DNA from: Odontocerum albicorne
Taxonomy: Eukaryota > Arthropoda > Insecta > Trichoptera > Odontoceridae
Assembly: GCA_949825065.1 (NCBI GenBank)
Contig: OX463854.1
Location: 16,005,049 to 16,069,048 of the forward strand
Direction: 5' to 3'
Length of the DNA stretch: 64,000 bases
The position numbers and the translations under genes are program-made. The stretch's first letter is position 1. Each line of letters opens with the position of its first letter. Shown here in pieces: positions 36,273-46,470 of the stretch. The notes beneath the pieces were generated by a model. It did no database searches and was not told the origin of the DNA. It worked only from the letters and a program-made list of their open reading frames with translations.

Positions 36273-36432
36273 ATTTCTTCAGTAGACGGAATAAAATGTG
36301 AAGCTATATTTCTTCAGTAGACGGAATAAAATATGAAGTGTTCAATTTAATTAAATATGAAGTGTCCAATTAAAATATGAAGTGTTCGATTTAATTAAAT
36401 ATGAAGTGTCCAATAAAATAAAATATGAAGTG
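36273..36432. repeat. Composite tandem repeat
   Basis: Two units of ttcttcagtagacggaataa aatatgaag followed by about five shorter units ending aatatgaagtgtccaattaa. The second repeat type grew out of the end of the first. Confidence 0.85.
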
Positions 36433-36547
36433 TGAAAAAAATCATATTTTAGGGAAAAAGTTAAATAAAAATATTCTTGATAGTCGTCGATAACATTTGA
36501 AATAAACGCTCTTAGAAGAATCAAGCGGCACGTATTCTTTGAGTTTT

Positions 36548-36630
36548 CACATCGCGGGGTTCGAACCGGAAACCTACAGCGCGGAACTCCAGGATGTCAC
36601 CGGCGCGGCGCGCCCATGCACCTCACTAAA
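36548..36630 (-). mobile_element. Second SINE type, tRNA-like head
   Basis: GC-rich segment. The minus strand reads ccgcgccggtgacatcctgg, agttccgcgctgtaggttt, then a B box ggttcgaacc (36558-36567) and ccgcgatgtg. This resembles tRNA-derived SINE heads of the gcgtggcgcagcggtgacatc type and is unrelated to SINE-1. A decayed tRNA gene is the alternative; no acceptor stem pairing is evident. Confidence 0.45.
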
Positions 36631-38394
36631 TTATTGACCATCAAGTTAATCAACTTTTTTATATGTGTTAGAATATATTTAAATTTTAATAAAAAGACGT
36701 GTTCACATGTACAAGTTGATTGTAAAATAACAAGCGTTAAAACTTTTACGAAAACTATTTAAAATGATTACTTAACAATTTGAAATCGTCTTGAAAAGGC
36801 CTAAACAATATTTCATGCTAACAATTAACAAAAAAACCACCATAGAAACAACTAATGGGTCTAGAAACAAATAGCAAAAGAATAAATATAAAATATCAAA
36901 CAAAATTTTCATCTTCTTTTCAAAGTTTCATTAGTCTCAAGTATGAAACAAATTAAAAATGTATTACCACCGTTTTAATTAATATTTATAGAGTTTAGTT
37001 AAAAAAACATAAAATTCTAAAAGATCCACAACACTTCTTGAAAAGTTTAATGTTTTGCATCCATCTAAATTCCAACTCGTCTAATTTTTATTACGATCCA
37101 GGTTTATAGGAGGATACCATAAGAGTTTTCCTCCGTAGTAATAAAAGGAGACGGAATTAAGGTTGTATACCGAGTCTAGGGAAATTGGCTATTAAATATC
37201 CATGAAGAACAATCCCCACAAATGTGAAAAATGTTAATCTTTTTCTTGAATACAATCATTTAATTTATTTTAAATTACAATTTAATTAATGACTTCTAAA
37301 GTTATTAAAAAAACACATAACACATGTTAATTTATGTATGAAGTTTTTGATGACTCCTCTTACTAGTTTAAAATGTTTTGTGGAGTCAGTACCATGTTAA
37401 GTTGACCTAAATGATAACCAACGTTTTAAAGGCGTTACAGCTTTCATCCTCAGAGTGATTTAAAAAGCATTACCCACTTTTAATTTTGTAAAGCGTAAAA
37501 AAATGTTCACTACTTATGTTTGTTCATTTAAAGATAAAATTTAATTTGTTAATTCTTGAACTGATCTAAATTCAAACAGAACTGAATAAATATTTTACAT
37601 AATATCCAAATTTGTAGCTACAATCAATAAACTTGAAAAGGAAAAGAACATTGGTAATAATAATATTTAATTCTTAAGTTCTTCAATATAAATAAATATG
37701 TGAGGAATACTAAATATTTGTTATTGGTAATAAACAAATATATTCTTTTCTATTTTTTTTTATCATGAATATAAACTAGATTACATGTGAACAGTGATAA
37801 ATAATTAACGGTTTAGTAGAAACCCGCTTCATAAAATCAAGTTTCTAAAAAACAAAAGCGTTTTTTTCTTAAATGAGTAAAAACCGTTTTCTTTTCAAAA
37901 TTTAAAAAAAGAAAATTGAATTTCATTTTTCAAAAAAAAAAAAACACAATTTTTAATTGTTACGCGTTATTGCACACAAAAAATGCCTTTAAAACGCTGC
38001 CTCTTAAGGTTGCCTTTTAAACGTCGCCTCGTTGACGAGACTCATGTCTCATGCATTGCCATCAAGCTCGATGACGAACTATGGGTAATTCACCTACCCT
38101 TAATAGTTCTTAACACCGAAGGCTCTATTAATGGATCTAAAAATATTTACGCGTCAACAATTCAAATATGTTGAAATAAACCTAGCAAATAAAATAAAAT
38201 TTTCATTATCTGGAATATACGAGTATATCAGACTTCAATCCGTTGCAAGTCATGTATTTAATTTATACTTCATTCCATACAAAAACACGTACTGGATATA
38301 AAAAATATTTGCAATATTGCATATATGAGCAAATTTCTGTTGTTTTATTAAATTTAAGAATATATTAAAATTTTCATTCCTAGCTCGGCGAAAT
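36631..38394. other. AT-rich DNA with a balanced patch at 37.98-38.12 kb
   Basis: No recognised element. At 37983 a 63-codon frame starts MPLKRCLLRLPFKRRLVDET within a balanced patch; it shows no domain I know and no splice or promoter support, so it is not called. Confidence 0.35.
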
Positions 38395-38815
38395 GCGTGT
38401 GTAACATACTGGCAATGATATGGGACTTTAATAAGAATAATGCGTGTGTAACATACTGGCAATGATATGGGACTTTAATAACAATAATGCGTGTGTAACA
38501 TACTGGCAATGATATGGGACTTTAATAAGAATAATGCGTGTGTAACATACTGGCAATGATATGGGACTTTAATAAGAATAATGCGTGTGTAACATACTGG
38601 CAATGAAATGGGGCTTTAATAAGAATAGTGCGTGTGTAACATACTGGCAATGATATGGGACTTTTATAAAAATAATGCGTGTGTAACATACTAGCAATGA
38701 TATGGGACTTTAATAACAATAATGCGTGTGTAACATACCAGCAATGATATGGGACTTTAATAACAATAATGCGTGTATAACTGGCAATGATATGGGACTT
38801 TAATAAGAATAATGT
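38395..38815. repeat. 47-bp tandem array, 9 units
   Basis: Units of gcgtgtgtaacatactggca atgatatgggactttaataa begin every 47 bp from 38395 to 38724, with a shortened last unit at 38771. Very homogeneous. The 107-codon minus-strand frame over it is a by-product, as three periods equal 47 codons. Confidence 0.95.
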
Positions 38816-39149
38816 ATTTTTGAAGTTTTCGTAAATCGCGATCAACTAGTTGGGTACCCCTTATTAACAATCTAGTTTTAAGATTTTTCAACATTTTTGG
38901 GAAGTTTTTTGATAATATAAATAGTTGGGACGTGGCAGATTTAATTAATTCAATGTCATCTTTGCCACGTCCACTGAATGTTGCGTTTCTTCTTTTTGAT
39001 TTGATGTTGTGGCACAAATCTTTCGAGTGTAGTGTATCATATATATGGATTGTCTAGGTAAAAAACTAGTTGGATGAAAGTCGATCTACCTATGGAATGT
39101 GAGAGGCGATCCTTCATGATCGATTACGGTTGTTAGCCATCCCGTGGAT

Positions 39150-40021
39150 CATAGGTTCCCAAAGTGGGTCCATCGGCCCCACTGGGGTACTGGAGGGAAC
39201 TTAGGGGCCATGCTGGTCCTGGGGGGAGTAGGGGGCGATTGGATATTAGACCTATTCTCAAATACTGAAGAATCGGAATTGCACTTGGAAGAGGAATTGG
39301 TTGAAATATCGAGAAACAAAGAGTTAAAATTGAAATTCAAACGCGGATACCAAGAATTCTGGTTACAAAAGCCGATACGCACACTTGATCCTGGACTATG
39401 AGCTGTGGAAAGAAAATTATTGATTGCGTTTCCGTCATCACACTTGGTAGAACGTGGAGTTAGTGTAGTCGCAAGTCTTTAAGCTAAAACCAGGAACCGA
39501 CTGGAAATAGTTGACTACGGAGATTTGCGGATGCTGCTGACAAAAATAGAGCCAAATGTCGAAAAAATAATGGCAAAACACCAGGTTCGTCCTTCGCATT
39601 AAAAATTAACTTTATTTGACTCATTTTAATTATTATAATTAATACCTTTTATTTTAATAAACACCTTTATAATTTCTTTACCAAATTGTTTTATTTCTAA
39701 AACAGATTTTTAAAATTTAAAATTACTGTCATAATTGCATATGTTTTTTGGTTGAAATTTTATTGCAATAACAAACTGCAAAACATTAATAAATTGGTGG
39801 CAGAACATCCTTCTCATTGGGATTGTTTAATAAATATTTCAACAATTTAAGTATCAGCGTATGTCATATACCATATAACGCTATAGATATGAACGTAAAA
39901 AATGGTCTCTACATTTTTCTGTTTTATTTAATTTAAAAAGGTAAAATTCCAGGGGTAATTTGTGTGTAATTTTTTTTGCTGAATAGGGGGGTAGTGGGTC
40001 AAATAAATTTGGAAACTTATG
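39150..40021 (+). mobile_element. Internally deleted hAT transposon
   Basis: The left end reads cataggttcccaaagtgggt and the right end, reverse-complemented, cataagtttccaaatttatt. These are matching imperfect terminal inverted repeats of the CAGxGGTTCCCAAAxTGxG type found in hAT elements of the ZBED/SCAND3 kind. Just inside the left end is the G-rich gtcctggggggagtaggggg typical of that family. The 872-bp element retains only the last part of the transposase. Flanking 8-mers (39142-39149 and 40022-40029) match only partly, consistent with an old insertion. Confidence 0.65.
39245..39602 (+). pseudogene. hAT transposase C-terminal dimerisation domain
   Basis: The frame reads LFSNTEESELHLEEELVEIS, YQEFWLQKP, a stop in the PGLWAVxEKLLIAFPSSYLVERGFS block (seen as ERKLLIAFPSSHLVERGVS), then KTRNRLEIVDYGDLRMLLTK and IEPNVEKIM before the terminal stop at 39600-39602. 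This order matches the hAT C-terminal dimerisation domain in ZBED5/ZMYM6/SCAND3-like proteins. In-frame stops (after DPGL, and in the SLL-like position) make it a pseudogene; DNA-binding and catalytic parts are absent. Confidence 0.7.
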
Positions 40022-40044
40022 CTGTAAACGAAAGAAAACTGTGT

Positions 40045-40235
40045 GTGTATTGGTGTATTGTGTACAATCTGTTGTAGTTCAGCAAAACAGTCTTAACACA
40101 TCAAACCCAACATTCTGATGGCAAGGATATCGGAAAATTTACAAGATGATAGTCAGGTTTCATCTGCTGCGTGAGTTTTTAGAAAGCGCTTTTATATATT
40201 GCTTCATAGTGTTATGAGAATTTATGATAAGCATA
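40045..40235 (+). repeat. Dispersed repeat R1, copy 1
   Basis: Shares an ordered series of strings with 60765-60970: gtattgtgtacaatctgttg, cagtcttaacacatcaaacc, gatggcaaggatatc, tcaggtttcatctgctg and tatgataag. Not SINE-1, RT or TIR related. No ORF. An unclassified interspersed repeat. Confidence 0.6.
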
Positions 40236-40689
40236 TATGATGATAAGAGAATTTATGTAAGGTACAAAAAACATAAATTTCTATGTAAAATATAACCTTG
40301 TTTTATTTTAGCATTCAATTTTAAGAGTAATAAAAATGCTTTTTCGAGATGTGAAAGCATTTAAGAGTTGATTGTTTCAGTTTCTCAGATTTGTCATTTA
40401 CTTGAACTTTAACATTAAGATGTATTCATAGTTTGATGAGCATATTTTTTGTTCAAAAATTTAATGCACAAAATATGAAATAAATTTAAATAAGTATACA
40501 ATTCAACACGTTTTAATTATTATTTTATCGTACCTATTTCAATCGACGTTCTACATTTTCCAAATCTAAGAAGCATGGAAGCAAGAAGCCCCTCCATTCT
40601 TCACTCAATAATTCAGACAAAAAGAGTGTTCACCTTGCCCCCGTATAATAAATCTCACATTTCATCATATTACATTCTTTATAAAGTAA
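40236..40689. other. AT-rich DNA, nothing recognised
   Basis: No supported feature. Confidence 0.4.
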
Positions 40690-40830
40690 AGGTTTACCCA
40701 CGACTAATGGGGGCGGAGGGTTGCGCAGTGCTCAGGCCATGGGGTGACTGAGTACATCAGTCAAGCAGAAGGAAAGGAAACACCGTGAAGCTCCCGTGAC
40801 AAGGTTGTTACACGGTGAGGAAAAAAATAC
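40690..40830. other. Unplaced GC-rich segment
   Basis: Contains taatgggggcggagggttgc, gcagtgctcaggccatgggg and cgtgaagctcccgtgacaag. Unlike both the islands and the repeats. Could be the 5-prime end of an unidentified element or a tRNA-like relic. Confidence 0.3.
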
Positions 40831-40917
40831 ATCCTTGAGTGTTTTCTTACATAATTTTTTTTATTATCCAACTGATATTTTTGCTATTAAAATTAAGTTA
40901 CTTTTATATATTTTAAG

Positions 40918-41044
40918 GCTTAGTTTCTGTTATGTTTTCACTTCACTTCGGTCTCTTAAACATTTTCTGGTTCGTTTGAATAGATTGCAGCATGACAATA
41001 AATCCTATAAGTTTTACTGTATGCAACGAAAGCGTAACACAAGA
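40918..41044 (+). mobile_element. SINE-1 body and tail
   Basis: tatgttttcacttcacttcg gtctcttaaac, then tctggttcgtttgaatagat, gcatgacaataaatcctata, gtatgcaacgaaagcgtaac. Head missing. Confidence 0.75.
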
Positions 41045-41087
41045 ATAATATCAGTTTTTTTATTAATCTGTTACTTATTAATATGAT

Positions 41088-41170
41088 CATTTGTTGGTCG
41101 GAAGATATTTCCATATTATGATAAGCCCGCAAGGTTGTACTGTATATAATAATAGTGTAATATAGTACAA
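41088..41170 (+). mobile_element. SINE-1 tail, second tandem copy
   Basis: atttgttggtcggaagatat, gataagcccgcaaggttgta and tgtaatatagta. A 5-prime-truncated copy in the same orientation, about 45 bp after the previous SINE. Confidence 0.7.
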
Positions 41171-41452
41171 GTATTCAAAACAAAATGCTTTACAATCTAA
41201 ATGTTACAGCATAAAACGACAAATTACGAATTGAAAACAGTTAATCTAATATTTGGAAACACGTTTTGTTAGAAATATAATATTATCTATATAATTACGT
41301 TTGTGTGCATAATTATGTTTATCAACCACATTGTAATTAATCAACACTCAAAAACAACTTTATTATATTTGTTTAGTAATTTGATTTTTATTTTGAGAAA
41401 GAATACTAAAAAGTTTAAATCTTTACTAAAATTCCAATTTTATTTGAGATCG

Positions 41453-41610
41453 ATGACCTCTGTGGATTAGTTAGTAAGACGCTTGTTTATCATCCAGAAC
41501 GAGCCGGCAGCCGTGATCTAACTGTTAATATTCAAGCTAAGCAAGTGCGTCCCCAGGTTCAATTCCTAACGGGTACACTTCCGAACTGGTTTTAGTATAA
41601 TATTGTTTTC
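41453..41610 (+). mobile_element. SINE-1 head interrupted by a second tRNA-like unit
   Basis: Begins with a good SINE-1 head (gacctctgtggattagttag taagacgc). At about 41497 it switches to ggcagccgtgatctaactgt taatattc, then ccaggttcaattcctaacgg, which looks like a tRNA head of different type (cf. ggcagccgtggtctagtggtt...ccaggttcaaatcc). A gtaca/ctggttttagt body follows. Either one SINE inserted in another, or a dimeric head. Confidence 0.6.
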
Positions 41611-41648
41611 AAATCTGAATTAATGTTTTTCTGTTACTTACAAAACAA

Positions 41649-41715
41649 AATCCATCCAGGGATCTTGAGTTTGATTTCCGGTGCTACCCAAAACAAGGGT
41701 TCCAGCGTTATTTGA
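41649..41715 (+). mobile_element. SINE-1 fragment (B box to body)
   Basis: ccatccagggatcttgagtt, tgatttccggtgctacccaa and aagggttccagcgtta resemble the stretch from just before the B box into the body. Confidence 0.45.
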
Positions 41716-41829
41716 GAGTTCGTCTGGTAAAAATGTTTATACGAGTTATACGTGTGTCAGTCTGAATGCATCTCCAGGTATAATTAATTAAGAGTAACGT
41801 TCCTACTCTTCTTCTTCATCTTCTTTTAG

Positions 41830-42455
41830 GCCTGTTGACCTGTTATGGTCGTGCATCATCGTTTCCCTCTTGTGACGTCGACTGCCAGTTGTCTTTCCAT
41901 CTTTTGGGAGGTCGTCCTGGAGATCTGCTTGCTTGGGAGATACTGCCCCTGGCCATTCTTACGACTCTTAGTTCCGTCATTCGGGATACATGTTCGTTCC
42001 CGAACCTTCTTCTCTGTCGCCCCCATCTGACAATATCTTCAACTTCGCACATTCTTCGAATTTCTGTGTTTCGTACTCTATCACGAAGGGTTTTGCCAGC
42101 GATACTCCTGATTACCTTCATTTCGCTGGTTCAAAAGAGATTTTTGGATCTGACAGTGTCGGTTCTGGACTCTATGCTGTATGTCACTATGGAGCGGACA
42201 CAGGTCTTGTATATCCTCACCTTGTTTCGGATGTTCAAATAGTGTTTTTTTCAGATAGTGTTCTTTAAACATCTGGAAACAGCTGCGGCCTTTTGTGATT
42301 GTTCAAGTACTTCGCCATAGAGGTCATCATTGCACATTATGCTAGCACCCAAGTATTTAAATTTTGTAACTTGTTCAATTGGTGTGTTGTCGATCGCCAC
42401 ACTGCATCCAACTTGCTCTCTGGCTAGAGTCATGCATTTAGTATTGATGGGTCCT
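41830..42455 (-). pseudogene. RT-B non-LTR reverse transcriptase, C-terminal part
   Basis: Minus strand, three frames joined by two shifts. First (about 42455-42251): INTKCMTLAREQVGC, TKFKYLGASI, SQKAAAVSRCLKNTI. Second: KTLFEHPKQGEDIQDLCPLH, corresponding to the LNxxTKVRIYKTCVRPIL-type block read out of frame. Third (42121-41843): MKVIRSIAGKTLRDRVRNTE, IRRMCEVEDIVRWGRQRRRF, RSPGRPPKRWKDNWQSTSQE, then a stop. This is the region after the RT palm in insect endonuclease-RT LINEs. The RT catalytic core and endonuclease are absent. The frameshifts show it is dead. Confidence 0.75.
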
Positions 42456-43499
42456 TAATCCAAAGGCTCGATCAATGTTTGACGGTGTAACTAAGGAGGT
42501 AGTTTAATCTTCAATGAAATCATTTAATTTGTAAAATATGAACACTGGATTTGAAATATTTAATGGAATAAAAAACCATGCAAAATTTGTATCAGATTTT
42601 AAAAATTTACAAAAATATTAATGTGGTATAGTTTAAAAAATACAAAAGTATCTATGCTTAAAAAATATTGACTTAAACAAACCTTTGACAGCAATTAGAC
42701 ATTTTTTAAAAAATGCTGGTAACAAATATTCTTTTTAATTTCTACGTAATACTAGTATAAATAAAATTTTATAGCATTACTATCATTCTCTTTTGGTTAA
42801 ATTATTTTCATACAAAAGAAAAAAAATAAGTTATCCGACCGGGATGGAGGAGTTATGACGTTTCTGTGTTCCTGATAGAACGTATAGGTGTATGAAGAAT
42901 ATGAAAAGAAAAAATATATGGAAGAGTTTTCAACGGGCTTTATTTGTATGAAAAATTAAAGACTAGGCAATAATTTGTTATGACTTTTACTTAATATATT
43001 TAAAATTTGTTTGCCTTTTTTTTATTGCATCTTATAATTTTTTTCTTTGGATTTTTCGTAGTACTCGTATTTATTAACTTCATTTGAATATCCCTGCTCT
43101 GCACGTATGAGTATTTTCTTAGGCCTGCTCAAAATTGGAAAAAATGAATTAGTTTTTCGTCAAGTTATTTCTTAGGTCTAGGTACAATTCGCATACAAAA
43201 TTGCACCAAACGCTCGTGGATAGAGGTTTTCGATACTTTCAGTATCTCAGTAATATATTGTGTCGTAGAATGCGGGTTATTCATGATCAAAGCTTTAATT
43301 CGGTTATTTTTTATTTTTTATTAGTTTGTGTCGCATTTTTTCTTAGCGGTATAAAAAAGAAATCAAGCACAGAAAAACAATCCGAAAAAGACGGAACTTC
43401 TAAAATATTATTATATTTTACACGTGATAATTCTATGTGTGGTTATTTTATTCTTAACTCGAAATTGCTGAATGAACATCAAAATATTCATTTAATTTT
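42456..43499. other. AT-rich DNA, nothing recognised
   Basis: Frames present are short and without domains. Confidence 0.4.
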
Positions 43500-44798
43500 C
43501 TTTATCGGTTACAAATCCTCAGGGATAATAAATTCCTCGCTTCGAAACTCAACCCGGCGTCTTATGCTGTAAAATATATGTTTGCTGTGATATTTCACGA
43601 TTCCCCGTGTCACGTGTTTCAGCCATACACCTGCACTTCCCAACACTGGCGAGCAATATACAATTCAAGGCGAGGAGTAAATTAAAAATAAGTTTTTGTA
43701 CCTCAATTTTTATAAAAAGAAGAGAAAATAATATAAATTTTAAGATGAAGAAAAAAAGAAAATGATAGAGGGTAAGATTTGAATGGAAAGGGGAAGAGAA
43801 CCAACCCCTCTGACGTGACATACGAAAGCGTTATTAAGCTAAGCACGTACCAATTTTTCGGGCTTTGTTATATCATATTTATTACGTAATGCTAAAATTG
43901 AAAATAAAAAATGGGATATCTAAAGGAAAAAGCAAAAGCACTTTTTTTTTTCATTTTTACGCACTTGTATTATATAATATTTAAAGTTTTTGCTGAAAAT
44001 GATATTACGATATGAATTACAAAATAGATAACTTGCATAGGGCTATTATGTGGTTCAATCATCTCCAGAGCTTTTTATTTTTGAATTAATAAAAGGCAAC
44101 TTATAGTTTTCACTAAATATATTCTAGTGGAATAAGGTCTGTAAAAAGTTATGAAAACTAGGATATCAATAAATAATTAAAGTGTATTATTGGAGCTAAT
44201 TCAAAATTATAACGATAATGATGAAGGATTTTGGGACATTTTTAGAAACCTCAAAAATATTTTTGTGAGTCCCTGGAATTAGATATGTACTGTGCAGACA
44301 CATCTTTGAAAGGTTATTGCCACGTTACATTTTTTTCAGATGATTTTTAAAAGTAAATTATCACCTTTTTTTAATACATTTTTAAATTATACACACAGAG
44401 CAAGGAACTTTTTTATTATGTGACATTTTTACTGCTCCTTTTCTACTAAAGAGAGAAGCTGATTTCTGTGACAATCCACGAAAACATTGAATAACCCTTC
44501 CTTCCCTGTGATGTGTAACTAGTACACATTGCTTCTAAAAACTTTAATATCTCTATAAATATAATAAATACTGGGTTCAGAGTTTAGGTATTCCTCCGTA
44601 ATACATTTACGCATTGAATGAAAAAATAATATTGATAATAATTAACACTTATCGGCCACATCAGAGATATTTTGTGAAAATCGGGAATAAATTCACCAAT
44701 ACAATCAAACGTGTGCCAGTGTGTGACGTAGGTATAATCATTCTAAAAAACTGCTATAGGTGAGGAAGCGACGCTATTCACGTCTCACTCTACTTCGG
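43500..44798. other. Mostly AT-rich; weak balanced patch 43.53-43.67 kb
   Basis: The patch has cctcgcttcgaaactcaacc, cacgattccccgtgtcacgt and cacctgcacttcccaacact. It may be another small island. The rest is featureless. Confidence 0.3.
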
Positions 44799-44832
44799 TA
44801 TAAAGGAACGCAAGAAATAGAATATCAGTTCG
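44799..44832 (+). promoter_or_regulatory. TATA + initiator promoter-like arrangement
   Basis: TATAAAGG starts at 44799 and an arthropod-type initiator TCAGTT lies at 44825-44830, with the A (44827) 28 bp from the TATA start, which is the classical spacing. It is followed by cgctcgcttcagtagctctc. Only a very short frame (MVSSPVL) follows on this strand, so the product, if any, would be non-coding or begin in a later exon. Chance occurrence is possible. Confidence 0.3.
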
Positions 44833-45258
44833 CTCGCTTCAGTAGCTCTCGGGTATCCATTTGAGATGGTCTCTTCGCCAGTTTTGTGAATGTCGGCCGA
44901 TGGTTTTTTAATGTTTTCAGCAATTAAATTTAAATTATTATCACTTTTGACTTTAAATTTAATTAATTTAAGCGATTGGCCATGAATATTCTTATTTTTC
45001 CGATTTAAAATCACTCATTTTTACATGTGTATTGAATACACAGCACCGGAACGCTCGGATTTTTCTAGCATACGAAGGGAAAGAATAAAGTGATAGAAAA
45101 TTACGATTTTTGAATGGGAAATACGTTAAATAACCTATTGAAATTTATAAGTTAAAAATAAAAATAGTCAATGACAGAAAACATGAGAAGGAAACTTGAC
45201 TAAACATGTCAATACTTCGGACCTTGGGAAAGAAATAATCAAAGTAGAGGGAAAATAA
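44833..45258. other. AT-rich DNA, nothing recognised
   Basis: A 74-codon minus-strand frame overlaps the promoter-like site and 44870-45014; I recognise no domain in it. Confidence 0.35.
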
Positions 45259-45310
45259 TTTTCCCCCGGGGTTCGGAGTTCAATTTCTAATGCTATCAAA
45301 AATAAAATTA
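45259..45310 (+). mobile_element. SINE-1 head fragment
   Basis: ttcccccggggttcggagtt caatttctaatgcta matches the stretch from the anticodon-arm region through the B box. Confidence 0.5.
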
Positions 45311-45438
45311 TTCTGAAAAAGCAGCAATTTAAAACTTGTGCTGAACGCGTGAAAGTGCTTTTATCTCTTAAAAATCAATAATTTTTATTTAAACGCTTAA
45401 TTTGAAGTTTTATTTTTTAAATTTATTTGATCGATGAA

Positions 45439-45835
45439 GACCTCTGTAGATCTGGTTGATAGAGCGCCTATCTTCCGACCCGGGGAAAGTTGTTTTATAA
45501 AGGGGTCAGGTTTATATTTAAAACTTCTTTTATGATACATCTGGCTGTACCATTTATTGTTTTTCATAAACTACTTTTCGTTTTATACATATATAATGTC
45601 ATAGATGTATCTAGTTCGTTATGAGAAATTACACGTGGAAATAAAGCCAAACTGTACTGTATCAAAAGAAAGTGTAAAAAAGTGCAAGCTGTACTGTCTC
45701 AAAAGAAAGTGCAAGCTGTACTGTCTCAAAAGAAAGTGTAAAAAACAATTTATCTTTCCGGTTGGTTGTAAGAGTCTGACGCATGACAATATACCTGCGA
45801 CGTTGTTCTGTATATAACAAATGCATAATATAAAA
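45439..45835 (+). mobile_element. SINE-1 with expanded, tandemly repeated interior
   Basis: Head at 45439 (gacctctgtagatctggttg atagagcgcc tatcttccgac) and tail at 45745-45835 (ccggttggttgtaagagtct, catgacaatatacctgcga, tgtatataac). Between them are about 250 bp not normally in SINE-1, including the tandem repeat at 45652-45742. Alternatively these are two truncated copies in the same orientation. Confidence 0.6.
45652..45742. repeat. Tandem repeat resembling the SINE tail
   Basis: Three units of ctgtactgtctcaaaagaaa gtg starting at 45652, 45689 and 45716. The unit resembles the SINE-1 terminus ttgtactgtatacaacgaaa gtgtaa, suggesting it arose by repeated copying of a SINE end. Confidence 0.7.
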
Positions 45836-46059
45836 CAATAATTGTTGGTCGAAATCGACCGTAAGCAAATAAATATTATTGTGCTTAAAAATATAAAAAT
45901 AAAAATGGATCAAACCACATGAGACATTTTTATGAATGATAGATATTATTTATTAAATTGTTTGATAAATTGGAAAGTCTCCGTAAAGTGTAAGACAAGT
46001 GAGAGATTCTTAATAAACAAGCATGTCTCACAAATATATGTGTGTATTTTTATAGGTCT

Positions 46060-46470
46060 GCTATAAAAGCGAGCTATGGAGATATATGGGTCCCGTCTCC
46101 GCCCCCACACCTTGGGCGCCTTGGCACCGCCGCACATTTTATTACCGTTTATATTGACAGAAAATCATATTATACGCTTCACATTTCACGCTAAATGAGT
46201 AAGAAGCCTCGCCTCCTGACTGCGCTCTGTTATATCTGCTTCACACTGAGGGTGGAGGAGTTACTGGCTGGAATCAAAGCTATAGATTTTTGTTAGAAGA
46301 AAATGCTGTGCATAAATTACTTCCTTCTTCAGTTAATGTGCCCGTATTCAGCCTTTGATCTCAGTAATCTATTCCCATCGGCCACAGCGATTCCCATCGG
46401 AGACAATATCGCCTTCCAGTGTGACGATTGTAAATATTAAGGAGTGGTGAGGTACATAGAATTATTAGCG
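46060..46470. other. Higher-GC island, candidate conserved non-coding element
   Basis: Starts with cccgtctccgcccccacacc ttgggcgcc and continues balanced (gcctcgcctcctgactgcgc, gagggtggaggagttactgg, ttcccatcggccacagcgat). No ORF or repeat. The longest island of the window; regulatory DNA or a distal exon/UTR cannot be separated here. Confidence 0.3.

Noticed and set aside
38522..38845. 107-codon minus-strand frame with repeated peptide
   Set aside because: By-product of the 47-bp tandem array, with no start or splice support.
41835..42242. 135-codon plus-strand frame
   Set aside because: It is the antisense shadow of the RT-B pseudogene on the minus strand.
43201..43572. 123-codon frame (no obvious domain)
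   Set aside because: A+T-rich codons, hydrophobic and lysine-rich by composition; no similarity recognised and no gene signals around it.
44790..45014. Minus-strand 74-codon frame considered as hAT-like
   Set aside because: A loose resemblance to a KKP-GEE-type segment only; no ordered set of conserved blocks.
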